Positions 8,198 to 17,215 of a stretch of DNA of 64,000 nt are shown piece after piece. The notes beneath the pieces are model-generated. The model made no database searches. It saw nothing but the letters and a program-made list of their open reading frames with translations, and had not been told where the DNA came from. The number at the start of each line of letters is the position of its first letter. The first letter of the stretch is position 1. Source of the stretch: Litoreibacter arenae DSM 19593 (GTDB lineage: Bacteria > Pseudomonadota > Alphaproteobacteria > Rhodobacterales > Rhodobacteraceae); the NCBI RefSeq assembly GCF_000442275.2, contig NZ_KE557306.1:1193477-1257476 (forward strand), written 5' to 3'. The position numbers and the translations under genes were made by a program.

Positions 8198-9171
8198 CAG
8201 CCTTGCCGCAGGGTCTGGATGATCTGCGCCATAATGCTGATCGCTATCTCAGCCGGAGATTTTGCCCCTATGTCGAGCCCCACCGGTGCATGAATCCGGT
8301 CAATCTGCGAGGGGTTGAAACCGGCATTTCGCAGACGTTCGACGCGTTTGGCGTGGGTCCGGGTCGAGCCGAGGCAGCCGATATAGAAGCAATCAGATGC
8401 GAGCGCTGCCTGAATGGCAGGGTCATCAATTTTGGGGTCATGCGTCAGCGTCACGACCGCCGTGCGACTGTCGATGGCAAACGCATCCAGTGCGGCGTCG
8501 GGCCAGTCATGCACCAAGTCGGTGTCGGGGAAGCGGGCGACGCTTGCGAAGGCTTCGCGCGGATCGATCAGCACTGGCGCGAAGCCAGCCGCACGGGCCA
8601 TCGGTAGCAGGCTTTGTGCGATGTGGACGCCCCCGATGACCGCCATGCGCAAGGGCGGATTATGGATGGCTACGAAGACGTTATCCTCGAACCCAGAACG
8701 GTCGGCGCGAAAGCGGTCCGGGTAGCTGTCTGGCCCGCTCAAGGCGCGGTCCCAGCTTTGGATGTCGACCGTGTACGCTACGGGATGTGACGCGGCGCGG
8801 GCGGTAACCAGCTCTGCCAGCATCGGCTCTGGCATTGCGCTACCCACAGGCTCCACCAGCACGCGGATAGTGCCTCCGCAGGCAAGCCCCACCGCAAAGG
8901 CCTCGTCATCGGACACGCCGTATTCCAGCAGGCGTGGCGTGCCATCGTCCAGAGCATCCATCGCCTCGACCACCACGGCGCCTTCGACGCAGCCGCCGGA
9001 GACCGAGCCCATGATGTCCCCCTGCCCCGAGATCGCCAGCTGCGAGCCGACGGGGCGCGGCGCGGAGCCCCATGTTTCGACCACCGTTGCCAGCGCGGCA
9101 CCGGTTCCGTTACGGTGCCACTCAAGGGCGATTGCCGGAATGTCATTGAGGTCGGAATGATCAGTCGTCAC
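8197..9171 (-). CDS. XdhC/CoxI family molybdenum cofactor insertion protein
   Basis: 324 residues from a GTG start. Members bind molybdenum cofactor, promote its sulfuration and deliver it to xanthine dehydrogenase or CO-dehydrogenase-like enzymes. Visible features are GSVSGGCVEGAVV near residues 52-64 (N-terminal XdhC/CoxI domain) and a C-terminal Rossmann-like region (MAVIGGVHIAQSLLP, then YIGCLGSTRTHAKR). The start overlaps the end of the DUF1203 gene by 11 nt. No target molybdoenzyme is encoded in the window. Confidence 0.93.
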   Translation of the reverse strand: MTTDHSDLNDIPAIALEWHRNGTGAALATVVETWGSAPRPVGSQLAISGQGDIMGSVSGGCVEGAVVVEAMDALDDGTPRLLEYGVSDDEAFAVGLACGGTIRVLVEPVGSAMPEPMLAELVTARAASHPVAYTVDIQSWDRALSGPDSYPDRFRADRSGFEDNVFVAIHNPPLRMAVIGGVHIAQSLLPMARAAGFAPVLIDPREAFASVARFPDTDLVHDWPDAALDAFAIDSRTAVVTLTHDPKIDDPAIQAALASDCFYIGCLGSTRTHAKRVERLRNAGFNPSQIDRIHAPVGLDIGAKSPAEIAISIMAQIIQTLRQG

Positions 9172-9625
9172 GGGTGATCCTTGTCAGAAAGCAGTTGTTG
9201 CGCGCGGATCGCACGTCAATGTAGGCCACTTCCGGTCGCTCGAAAAGCGTTGTTCCATAAGCGTCGATCTCATCCGCAGGTGTGATCCGTCCTGTCCCGC
9301 CGACGATGCGATTGTCAGCGGAGTAGGCCTTCATCAAGTAGTCCGGCGACGAGGTCAGGACCGGCGGAACATTTTCACCTGCATAGGGTGCGCAATGCTC
9401 GGCGCACAGGAATATCGGGCCGGTCTCGGCATAGGGCTGCGGTTGGGGGAAAGGGCGCGCCGCGAGGATGAGCATGGCCGCACCCTCTGGAATGGTATTC
9501 AGGCAGGATCGGCAAGGTTTACCCTGCCCGTCTGAAATTGCGCGCTCGGCAGGTTGGCCGTTTGCATCAGCGCCGCCTTTACGGACGTGGTCGACAAAAC
9601 TCTGTTCGTAGGGATGGTAGTGCAT
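9161..9625 (-). CDS. DUF1203 family protein
   Basis: 154 residues from the ATG at 9625 (MHYHPYEQSF), preceded by a strong GAGGAG ribosome site; a longer reading from 9706 lacks one. Small soluble protein with CRSCLNTIPEG and FLCAEHCAPY, four Cys plus a His that could bind a metal, fitting a zinc-ribbon-like DUF1203 protein. Function unknown. It sits between OmpA-like and XdhC genes and overlaps XdhC, so it is probably co-transcribed with the maturation genes. Confidence 0.85.
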   Translation of the reverse strand: MHYHPYEQSFVDHVRKGGADANGQPAERAISDGQGKPCRSCLNTIPEGAAMLILAARPFPQPQPYAETGPIFLCAEHCAPYAGENVPPVLTSSPDYLMKAYSADNRIVGGTGRITPADEIDAYGTTLFERPEVAYIDVRSARNNCFLTRITRDD

Positions 9626-9759
9626 TTGGGATCTCCTCACAGTGTTCATACAGTTTGAAGAGTTTGCCCCGGTACATAGCGGCGGTGCGACCCGCTCTTT
9701 GCGCAAATGACAATTGTCGGCAATAAGGGAGCCACGCGGCCCCTTATTGCTGATTGAAC

Positions 9760-11616
9760 CTACCGCGATGCGCTTTGCAGCAGCGGCGTGATGCGGCGCA
9801 CTGTCGCGCGGCGGTTCTGGCGCTCGGCCTCCGGCGTGACGACCTTCAGATTGGCCTCGCCATAGCCCTGCACGATCATGTTCTCCGGCGGGACGTCAAA
9901 ATACTCCGTCAGAGCAAGCGCCACGGACTCCGCGCGCCGGTCCGACAATGCCAGATTGTAGCCCGCCGCGCCCACCGCATCCGTGTGGCCTTCCACAAGG
10001 AACACCTCATTCGGGCTGTCTTCGATAAGCTGACGCATCGTCACGCCCAAATCGCGTAGCTCCTCAGCCTCGGACGCGCGAATGGCGGCAGAGCCGGTAT
10101 CGAACTGCACGGCGGACAGCTCAATCTCGGGGACAAGCTCGCGCACGGCGCGGATCTGGCGGATTTGTTGTAGAGTGAAGCGGCGCTCAAACACTACGTC
10201 CTGCTGCGCCTCTCCCTCCAATGCGCGGCGAAGATAGTCTAAGTCGGCATCCTCGGCGCGCTCAGGGCGACGTGTTGGCAGGGTCGATACATCGACAGGC
10301 TGTGCCTCGGTTGTGTCGTCGAACAGAACCACGCGGCGGCCATCGGGGAAAACACGTTCTCGGCGCAGCACCTGACCGTTAGCGGCGCGGATCGTCTCCA
10401 CCTGCAAGCCATCGGGACGCGTCACAATGGTTCGGGTCGAGCCGTCATCAAAGGTGCGGGTGCGCACCTCGGAGCCGGGCCTGCGGATCAGCACATCATC
10501 ATCCTTGAGAACCTGATAGTCGCCGTTGTCGCGGCGCACCACAACGCGGTCGCCGGAGTTGCTGACGACATCAGCGCCGTTATCGACCAACTGGCTCAGC
10601 AGCGCGATACCTGCCGCACCAAGGGCGAACTTCTCGAAGTTGTTGAGGCCGCTGTCAGACTGGTCGGCAGTGGCAGCGGGGGCGGCCTGTGCGTTGGCGG
10701 ACGTGTCGAAATCCTCCGAACTGGAGCGCACGTCCTCATCGGTGACGACCTGCGCCTCGACTTCTTCCATGCTCTCGTCGCCCTCTGCTGCGGTGGCGGC
10801 GACTTCTGGCGTCTCATTTGCCGCTTGCGTGCTTTCGGCGGTGTCTTCTTGGACGACCTGCTCGGCTTGTGCAGCGTCAGTTTGTGCAGCTTCGTCGGTG
10901 CCGTCAGCTGTGGCGCTCTCCTGCTGCTCTGGCGATGTTGCCGTCTCTGCGCTTGGCTCGGCTTCTGCTTCTGCCTCCGCTTCCGTCTCAGCCGCAACGT
11001 CGGGCTGCTCGGTAATAGCGTCGGCCTCGGGTTGAGCCTCCGTTTCAGGGTCATCGGCAGCAGTTTCTGCTGTCTCGGTCTGTGCAGGTTCCTCTGTCGG
11101 CTCCGCTGTATCGGTCTGAGCATCCGTCTCAGGGGCTGCTGCGTCCTGAGGCTCGTTTTCTTGAGCTTCAGGCGCCTCTTCTGCCTGCTCCGTCACTTCT
11201 GGCTCCGCTTCAGGTTCGGCAGCTGTTTCCGGTTCAGGTGGCTGTTCTTGCTGCGAGGTTTCGGTGCCCGTCTCAGCTTCGGCTTCCGATTCTGCCGCCA
11301 CCTCAGGTTCGGGCTCAGGTTCGGGCTCAGCTACCGCCTCAGATTCCGCTTCCGTCTCGGCCTCTGCTGGAGATTCCGGAACGATCGTCCCATCCGCGTT
11401 GATCGAAAACGGGGTTTCGATTCCGCCCTCGGCGTTCAGCGCAAGGGTGCCTTGGCTCACGCCATCAAGAAGGCTCTGGGCACATACCATAGGCGCGCTG
11501 GCGGCCGCGCAGATTTCGGAGACCTGCTCTTCAGACAGGCCGGTCTGGGCAGAAGCCGGGGTGACGAGTGCCAGAGTCAGCGCCATGGCGGTCGATGTTT
11601 TGGCGATATGTTGCAT
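9760..11616 (-). CDS. OmpA-family outer membrane/periplasmic protein with long acidic low-complexity region
   Basis: 618 residues. Signal peptide residues 1-23 (ends TPASA-Q). After a short Cys-containing segment, about 220 residues (roughly 80-300) are nearly all E, A, T, Q, P and D. Next comes a hydrophobic stretch (FALGAAGIALLSQLV), a region of short RxD/DG repeats reminiscent of DNGDYQVL modules, and a C-terminal OmpA domain. That domain has the peptidoglycan-binding signature EGHTDAVGAAGYNLALSDRR near residues 540-565. It likely tethers the envelope to peptidoglycan, with the acidic region as a spacer. It lies inside the minus-strand maturation series but need not share its function. Confidence 0.88.
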   Translation of the reverse strand: MQHIAKTSTAMALTLALVTPASAQTGLSEEQVSEICAAASAPMVCAQSLLDGVSQGTLALNAEGGIETPFSINADGTIVPESPAEAETEAESEAVAEPEPEPEPEVAAESEAEAETGTETSQQEQPPEPETAAEPEAEPEVTEQAEEAPEAQENEPQDAAAPETDAQTDTAEPTEEPAQTETAETAADDPETEAQPEADAITEQPDVAAETEAEAEAEAEPSAETATSPEQQESATADGTDEAAQTDAAQAEQVVQEDTAESTQAANETPEVAATAAEGDESMEEVEAQVVTDEDVRSSSEDFDTSANAQAAPAATADQSDSGLNNFEKFALGAAGIALLSQLVDNGADVVSNSGDRVVVRRDNGDYQVLKDDDVLIRRPGSEVRTRTFDDGSTRTIVTRPDGLQVETIRAANGQVLRRERVFPDGRRVVLFDDTTEAQPVDVSTLPTRRPERAEDADLDYLRRALEGEAQQDVVFERRFTLQQIRQIRAVRELVPEIELSAVQFDTGSAAIRASEAEELRDLGVTMRQLIEDSPNEVFLVEGHTDAVGAAGYNLALSDRRAESVALALTEYFDVPPENMIVQGYGEANLKVVTPEAERQNRRATVRRITPLLQSASR

Positions 11617-11694
11617 CGTTTCGAAGTCCTTATGTGGTCGGAATCGTAGACAAACCCGCGAATAGCAGACGGGGTTCCATGCCGACCGCGACGA

Positions 11695-12951
11695 TCAGCG
11701 GTCTATTGCCAGTAACAGCCTGTCCTTCTCGCCCGCGTCATCAGGGCGCGATATTGCCTCAGCCAGCCCTTCGAGTGCTGCGATGTTATGACCTGCGCGG
11801 AAGCTGTCGACATGGGGCAGCATCACCCTGATCCCGCGCGCCTTGGGCGCGAATTCCTCCCAGCGGAGAAGCGGGTTCAGCCAGATGACCTTGCGCGCGC
11901 TCAGACGCAGGCGGCGCATTTCATGCGCCAACGCTTCGGGGTCGTCTCGGTCCAAACCATCGGTTATCAGCAAAACCACCGCGCCCGATCCCATCACCCT
12001 GCGTGACCAGTCGCGGTTGAACTGGTGCAGGCAGGTGCCGATTCTGGTCCCGCCCTCCCAGTCCTGCGCCTGCGCCCCCGCCGCCGCCAGCGCCGCGTCA
12101 ACGTCGCGGGTGGCCAGATGCCGGGTAATGTTGGTCAGGCGTGTGCCGAAGGTGAAAGCGTGGATTTTTGCCCAACCCGCGCCCTTTTCGTTGCTGACCG
12201 CGTGCAGGAAGTGCAGCACCGCACGGGAGTACTGGGACATAGAGCCGGAAATGTCGCATAGCGCGACAAGATTGGGCCAGCGCTGACGGCGGGCTTTCAA
12301 AGCGAAGTTTTGCATCTCGCCGCCTTGCCGCATGGCCGCGCGCAAGGTGGCGGGGCCGTCGATCAACGTGCCGTTGGGGTTCAGGCGGGTGCGGCGGGAC
12401 ACCAGAGGCTTCACAGGCAGGGTCAGCTTGGCCAGCATCCGCTTGGCGGCCGCCATCTCTGCATTGCTCATCTGTTCGAAATCGAGACTGCGCAGCCGCT
12501 CCTCACTGGACATGGTGCGGGAGGCGTCGATCTCGATCTCCGTTCCCTGCTCTTCATCTTCGGGCAGGTCGAGGTCGCGGTTGATCCCGTCGAGCAAGGC
12601 TTCCGCCGCGCGTTTCTCGGCCGCTTTGGGCTTTTGCGCCTCGTTCACCCCCCGTACCATCGGGCTGAGGGCTGCGATCATATGCTCCAGATAGCGCGGA
12701 TCACGCCAGAACAGCCGGAAGACCTGCGCGAATGTGGCGCGGTGCTCCGGTCGGGACACGAAACAGGCTTGCAGCACATAGTAAAAGTCGTGCTTTCGGG
12801 TGAACCCCACCGCCTCGACCGCGCGGATGGCATCGACGACGCGGCCCGTGCCGACAGGGATACCTGCCGCCCGCAACGCACGGGCGAACCATGTGATATT
12901 GTCGGCAAGTTTGCCGTCTTCGGGGATATCGAGGGGGAGGTATTCGGCCAT
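11695..12951 (-). CDS. CoxE-like von Willebrand factor A domain protein
   Basis: 418 residues. The C-terminal VWA domain shows the MIDAS motif DISGSMSQYSRA (about residues 236-247), followed by a conserved Thr and Asp (LITDGLDRDD). CoxE-type proteins work with a MoxR ATPase to mature CO-dehydrogenase-like or other metalloenzymes. The N-terminal ~130 residues are helical (TGRVVDAIRAVEAVGF). The upstream MoxR gene, 9-750 nt away on the same strand, is the expected partner. The metalloenzyme target is not in view. Confidence 0.92.
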   Translation of the reverse strand: MAEYLPLDIPEDGKLADNITWFARALRAAGIPVGTGRVVDAIRAVEAVGFTRKHDFYYVLQACFVSRPEHRATFAQVFRLFWRDPRYLEHMIAALSPMVRGVNEAQKPKAAEKRAAEALLDGINRDLDLPEDEEQGTEIEIDASRTMSSEERLRSLDFEQMSNAEMAAAKRMLAKLTLPVKPLVSRRTRLNPNGTLIDGPATLRAAMRQGGEMQNFALKARRQRWPNLVALCDISGSMSQYSRAVLHFLHAVSNEKGAGWAKIHAFTFGTRLTNITRHLATRDVDAALAAAGAQAQDWEGGTRIGTCLHQFNRDWSRRVMGSGAVVLLITDGLDRDDPEALAHEMRRLRLSARKVIWLNPLLRWEEFAPKARGIRVMLPHVDSFRAGHNIAALEGLAEAISRPDDAGEKDRLLLAIDR

Positions 12952-12959
12952 TACGCGCG

Positions 12960-13646
12960 TCAGCCCGGCGGGACCACTGCCAGTTCGTAGCTACTGTTGC
13001 CCACAGAATAAATCGTGTGAACCTTGAGATAAATCCGGTCGCGAAGATCAGTTGTCACGTCCAAATATTTTGCCCCGTTCGACGTTTTGATCCAGCCAAC
13101 ATGCTCTTCCCGCGTGTTGTAGAGCTCCACACGAACCTCGTACCCATTCACATGTTTGAGCATGAGCTGACTACCAACCACCCCCTCATCCGGCACCGCC
13201 ATGACGAACCAGTCGGGTTGGTCCTTTGTCACTGTTCCCTTCACGCGCTGCGCGTATGAAATTGCGTTCGCCACTCTCGCATCATCATTCGGCTCGTCTT
13301 CGTCGACGACGCCACCCTCTTGAATGGTGACCGGCGCGCGGGGCGGAGGATTGCTGCGCCGCTCATCCTGCTCGGAACGGGACGAGGCATCTTCCCTTGC
13401 TGTCTCAATCGGCATAATCACCGCAGTTTTCTCCTTCACAAACAGCGGAAGCGATAGGAACGCTGCCCCGACCAGAAACACCAGCAGACCTGCCGAGGAG
13501 CTTTCAAACTTCAATCCGAACAGCTCAATTTTCGCTGCACCTTCCGGTTTGGGGCGCAAAAGCAAGTAGAGGCCGACGCCAGCAAAGACGGCTCCTGCGA
13601 TCATCAAGATAATCAATTTTGTGCCGTCGAGGGTTTCGAAATTCAT
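12960..13646 (-). CDS. Small two-helix membrane protein with periplasmic beta domain
   Basis: 228 residues. Hydrophobic segments at ~9-28 (KLIILMIAGAVFAGVGLYLL) and ~51-70 suggest two membrane helices. A charged Pro/Arg/Asp linker follows, then a C-terminal domain with DWFVMAVPDEG and DLRDRIYLKVHTIY, which resembles pre-peptidase C-terminal-type beta domains. That resemblance is weak. It sits between MoxR and CoxE-like genes and ends 9 nt before the latter starts, so it is probably in the same operon. No function can be assigned. Confidence 0.72.
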   Translation of the reverse strand: MNFETLDGTKLIILMIAGAVFAGVGLYLLLRPKPEGAAKIELFGLKFESSSAGLLVFLVGAAFLSLPLFVKEKTAVIMPIETAREDASSRSEQDERRSNPPPRAPVTIQEGGVVDEDEPNDDARVANAISYAQRVKGTVTKDQPDWFVMAVPDEGVVGSQLMLKHVNGYEVRVELYNTREEHVGWIKTSNGAKYLDVTTDLRDRIYLKVHTIYSVGNSSYELAVVPPG

Positions 13647-13704
13647 GGGCCCTCCCGCTGAAAACTGTTCCTATCTTACCCCTGATACCGATTTCACGCC
13701 AGTT

Positions 13705-14616
13705 TTACGCGTCAGCTAACTCGGCGCGGACTTCGTCGAGGATGCGCTTGGCCTCGGAGCCCTGAATTTTCTGGATGTCGTCCTGATATTTCAGGATCGC
13801 GCCCAGCGTGTCAGCGATGACTTCCGGCGACATGGAGAGCACATCCAGCGCCAACAAGCACTTAGCCCAGTCGATTGTCTCCGCGACACCGGGGGCCTTG
13901 AACAGATCCTCGGTTCGAAGCTTTTGAACGAAGCCTACGATTTCTCGGCTCAGGGTTTCTTTCGCCTCCGGGGCACGGGCGCTGAGGATCGCCATCTCAC
14001 GCTCGAAGTCAGGATAGTCGACCCAGTGATAGAGGCAGCGGCGCTTTAGCGCATCGTGTACCTCCCGCGTGCGGTTGGAGGTCAGGATCACGATCGGCGG
14101 CTCGGCGGCCTTGATGGTGCCCAGCTCGGGGATGGTGACCTGAAAGTCCGACAGCGCCTCCATCAGGAACGCCTCAAACGGGGCGTCGGTGCGGTCCAGC
14201 TCGTCGATCAGCAGCACGGGCGGGCCACCTTCCTGTGGCTGCATGGCCTCCAGCAGCGGGCGGGCGGTCAGGTAGTCATCCGAGAACAGCTCCGCCTGCA
14301 AGGCATCGCGGTCGGTGGTGCCGGTCGCTTCAGCGGTGCGGATGGCGACCATCTGCGCGGGGAAGTTCCACTCGTAGACTGCGGACGCCGCGTCCAGCCC
14401 TTCGTAGCATTGCAGCCGGATCAGGCGGCGGCCAAGCCCTGCTGCGATGGCCTTGGCTATTTCTGTCTTGCCGGTCCCGGCCTCCCCTTCCAGAAACATC
14501 GGGCGGCCCAGCTTGAGCGCGAGGAAGACCACTGTCCCAAGCGCCCGGCCGCAGATGTAGTCCTGCCCTGCCAGAAGCGAGATGGTATCGTCGATGGACT
14601 GGGGCAGTTTGGTCAT
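13705..14616 (-). CDS. MoxR-family AAA+ ATPase (CoxD-like)
   Basis: 303 residues from the ATG at 14616 (MTKLPQSIDD), behind a GAGGAG ribosome site; an upstream reading to 14706 has none. Walker A GEAGTGKTEIAKA (about residues 44-56), Walker B VLLIDELDRTD and sensor ILTSNRTRE are visible. MoxR ATPases remodel target proteins together with VWA partners such as the CoxE-like protein at 11695-12951. First gene of the minus-strand maturation series, divergent from gcdH. Confidence 0.94.
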   Translation of the reverse strand: MTKLPQSIDDTISLLAGQDYICGRALGTVVFLALKLGRPMFLEGEAGTGKTEIAKAIAAGLGRRLIRLQCYEGLDAASAVYEWNFPAQMVAIRTAEATGTTDRDALQAELFSDDYLTARPLLEAMQPQEGGPPVLLIDELDRTDAPFEAFLMEALSDFQVTIPELGTIKAAEPPIVILTSNRTREVHDALKRRCLYHWVDYPDFEREMAILSARAPEAKETLSREIVGFVQKLRTEDLFKAPGVAETIDWAKCLLALDVLSMSPEVIADTLGAILKYQDDIQKIQGSEAKRILDEVRAELADA

Positions 14617-14729
14617 GGGTGTCTCCTCACATGCGACATAGCTGCATCTGAGAGCAGCGCCGTCAAGCATTGCCCCGCGCAAGAGCGGGCGATAGGCTGC
14701 GCGCAAGCTTTGCCAATGGAGATGCCCCC

Positions 14730-15950
14730 ATGAACGTCACCACACCGATATCCGCCAAAGATGCCCCCGACATGGCCCGCTTTGACTGGGAAGACCCCTT
14801 CCGTCTGGAAGACCAGTTGACCGAAGACGAGCGCATGTTGCGCGACGCGGCGCGCAGTTTTGCCGATGCGGAACTTGCGCCGAAAGTCATTCAAGCCAAC
14901 CGCGAAGAAACCGTCGATCCGGGCATTTTCAAAGCGATGGGCCAAGCGGGTCTTTTGGGCCTGACTTTGCCCGAGAAATATGGCGGGCTTGGCGCGTCCT
15001 ACGTGACCTACGGGCTGGTCGCGCGCGAAATCGAGCGGGTGGATTCCGGTTACCGCTCGATGATGTCGGTGCAGTCCTCGCTGGTGATGTATCCTATCTA
15101 CGCTTACGGCTCCGAAGAGCAGCGGCAGAAATACCTGCCCGGATTGGCTGCGGGCGACCTAATCGGCTGTTTCGGCTTGACCGAGCCTGATGCAGGCTCC
15201 GACCCTGCGGGGATGAAAACCACAGCCAAGAAAACCGACACAGGCTACGTGCTGAACGGGTCGAAAATGTGGATCTCAAACGCGCCCTTTGCGGATGTGT
15301 TCGTGGTCTGGGCCAAGTCAGAGGCACATGGCGGCAAGATTCGCGGCTTCGTGCTGGAAAAAGGCATGGACGGACTGTCCGCGCCGAAGATCGGCGGCAA
15401 GCTGTCGCTGCGGGCGTCGACCACGGGCGAGATCGTCATGAAGGATGTGGCGGTGGGCGAAGACGCCCTGCTGCCGAATGTCGAGGGGCTGAAAGGCCCG
15501 TTCGGCTGCCTCAATCGTGCCCGCTACGGTATTGCGTGGGGTGTTCTGGGCGCGGCCGAGTTCTGCATGCAGGCCGCCCGCCAATACGGGTTGGACCGCA
15601 AGCAGTTCAACAAGCCGCTGGCGCAGACGCAGCTTTATCAGAAGAAACTGGCGGATATGCTGACGGAGATTTCGCTGGGGCTGCAAGCCGCGCTGCGCGT
15701 AGGCCGTCTGATGGACGAGGGACGCGCCGCGCCGGAAATGATCTCCATCGTGAAACGCAACAATTGTGGCAAGGCGCTGGATATGGCGCGAATGTCGCGG
15801 GACATGCATGGCGGCAACGGCATTCAGGAGGACTACCAGATCATGCGCCATATGGTGAACCTCGAAACGGTGAACACCTATGAAGGCACGCATGACGTCC
15901 ATGCCCTGATTCTGGGACGGGCGGTGACCGGGCTTCAGGCGTTCTTCTGA
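14730..15950 (+). CDS. gcdH: Glutaryl-CoA dehydrogenase (acyl-CoA dehydrogenase family)
   Basis: 406 residues from the ATG at 14730 ([11 protein letters not shown], preceded by GGAG). FAD enzyme that oxidises and decarboxylates glutaryl-CoA to crotonyl-CoA in lysine/tryptophan degradation. Acyl-CoA dehydrogenase signatures are [17 protein letters not shown] (FAD/substrate loop) and the catalytic Glu in [19 protein letters not shown] near the C-terminus; this C-terminal form is typical of the glutaryl-CoA branch. Stands alone, divergent from moxR, with a terminator after it. Confidence 0.92.
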   Translation: MNVTTPISAKDAPDMARFDWEDPFRLEDQLTEDERMLRDAARSFADAELAPKVIQANREETVDPGIFKAMGQAGLLGLTLPEKYGGLGASYVTYGLVAREIERVDSGYRSMMSVQSSLVMYPIYAYGSEEQRQKYLPGLAAGDLIGCFGLTEPDAGSDPAGMKTTAKKTDTGYVLNGSKMWISNAPFADVFVVWAKSEAHGGKIRGFVLEKGMDGLSAPKIGGKLSLRASTTGEIVMKDVAVGEDALLPNVEGLKGPFGCLNRARYGIAWGVLGAAEFCMQAARQYGLDRKQFNKPLAQTQLYQKKLADMLTEISLGLQAALRVGRLMDEGRAAPEMISIVKRNNCGKALDMARMSRDMHGGNGIQEDYQIMRHMVNLETVNTYEGTHDVHALILGRAVTGLQAFF

Positions 15951-15978
15951 GCCCAGCTATCCAGAGACACGACTGATT

Positions 15979-16005
15979 GGCGGCCTTTCGGGGCCGCCTT
16001 TTTCT
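15979..16005 (+). terminator. Intrinsic terminator of gcdH
   Basis: GGCGGCC (15979-15985) pairs with GGCCGCC (15992-15998), followed by TTTTTC. Confidence 0.88.
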
Positions 16006-16027
16006 TTGTCGGCGGCTTCTCGTCGTA

Positions 16028-16096
16028 TTCTGATCTTTTTAGTCAGAAACACTTGCATCCTCTGACAAATATAGTAACCAATAAAAACAGTCAGAA
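16028..16096 (+). promoter_or_regulatory. Cluster of TCTGA/TCAGA inverted half-sites upstream of the iron-binding protein gene
   Basis: TTCTGA (16028-16033) and TCAGAA (16043-16048) form an inverted repeat with 9-nt spacing. TCTGAC (16061-16066) and GTCAGA (16090-16095) form a second, wider pair. The segment is AT-rich against its surroundings and ends 25 nt before the ATG. An iron-responsive operator is plausible, but no regulator is identified. Confidence 0.45.
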
Positions 16097-16120
16097 ATAA
16101 CAACCCGATGGACGGACCTT

Positions 16121-17143
16121 ATGACCAAAACTCCACTCACGCTTTCTCTGCTGATCGCCGCCACGTTCGGCGCAGCCTTGCCCGCGCTCGCAGAAGGTGA
16201 GCTAAACCTCTATTCCTCGCGCCACTATGACACCGACGAAAAGCTCTATTCCGACTTCACCGAGGCCACTGGCATCACGATCAACCGCATCGAAGGCAAG
16301 GGCGACGAGCTGATCACCCGCATCGAGGCCGAAGGGGCGAACTCCCCTGCCGACGTGCTGTTGACCGTCGACACCTCCCGACTGGAGCGCGCGAAGAATG
16401 CGGGTATCTTGCAATCGATCGACAGCGATGTGCTGGAAGAAAAAGTGCCGTCCAACCTGCAAGACAGCGACAACCAGTGGTTCGGATTCTCGCAGCGGGC
16501 GCGGATCATCTTCTACGACAAAAACGCCGTAGAAAACCCGCCACAAACCTACGCGGCGCTGGCTGACCCTACCTATAAAGGTCAGGTTTGCATCCGGTCT
16601 TCCACGAACACCTACAACCAGACCCTGCTGGCCTCGATCATCGAAAACGACGGTGAAGAAGCTGCGACAGCATGGGCCCAGGGCGTGGTCGACAACATGG
16701 CCCGCGCACCGCAAGGCGGGGATACCGACCAGTTGCGCGGCATCGTATCCGGTGAATGCGCCATCGCAGTCGGCAACACCTATTACTTCGCCCGCGCCAT
16801 GGCGCAGGATGTGGATGGCGTATCGGCTGATATTGACAAGATCGGCTGGGTCTTCCCCGACCAAGAGGGTAACGGCGCGCATGTGAACCTGTCGGGTGGA
16901 GGTGTGGCGGCCAATGCACCGAACAAGGAAAACGCGGTCAAGTTCCTCGAATACCTCGTCTCCGACTCCGCGCAGAAGTATTTTGCAGGCGGTAACGACG
17001 AATTTCCCGTCGTGGAAGGCGTCGAGACGACCTCTGCGGTGCAAAGCCTTGGCGAATTCAAAGCCGACGATGTGGACCTGTCCGCTGTGGCCAAGAAACT
17101 GCCGAAGGCCTTGGAAATCTTCAACCAAGTTGGTTGGGAATAA
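16121..17143 (+). CDS. Ferric iron ABC transporter, periplasmic binding protein (FbpA/FutA type)
   Basis: 340 residues with signal peptide 1-24 (LPALA-EGELNLYSS). Binds Fe(III) in the periplasm and passes it to the inner membrane permease. The opening LNLYSSRHYDTDEKLYSDF and the adjacent tyrosines near residue 220 (GNTYYFARAM), which coordinate iron in this family, support the call. The permease gene is convergent rather than in an operon with it, and no ATPase gene is adjacent. Inverted half-sites upstream may mediate iron regulation. Confidence 0.93.
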   Translation: MTKTPLTLSLLIAATFGAALPALAEGELNLYSSRHYDTDEKLYSDFTEATGITINRIEGKGDELITRIEAEGANSPADVLLTVDTSRLERAKNAGILQSIDSDVLEEKVPSNLQDSDNQWFGFSQRARIIFYDKNAVENPPQTYAALADPTYKGQVCIRSSTNTYNQTLLASIIENDGEEAATAWAQGVVDNMARAPQGGDTDQLRGIVSGECAIAVGNTYYFARAMAQDVDGVSADIDKIGWVFPDQEGNGAHVNLSGGGVAANAPNKENAVKFLEYLVSDSAQKYFAGGNDEFPVVEGVETTSAVQSLGEFKADDVDLSAVAKKLPKALEIFNQVGWE

Positions 17144-17171
17144 GTCTCCCGACATTCCCGGCTACTGGGGG

Positions 17172-17205
17172 AAAGGCGCGATGGGCAACCCACCGCGCCT
17201 TTTCT
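17172..17205. terminator. Terminator between convergent iron transport genes
   Basis: AGGCGCG (17174-17180) pairs with CGCGCCT (17194-17200), with an inner TGGG/CCCA stem and flanking A and T tracts. It can serve both strands. Confidence 0.85.
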
Positions 17206-17215
17206 CATGGGCGGG

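Noticed and set aside
10825..11649. 274-codon plus-strand frame opposite the OmpA-like gene
   Set aside because: Antisense of the Glu/Ala/Thr-rich repeat region; Arg/Leu/Phe-rich periodic noise.
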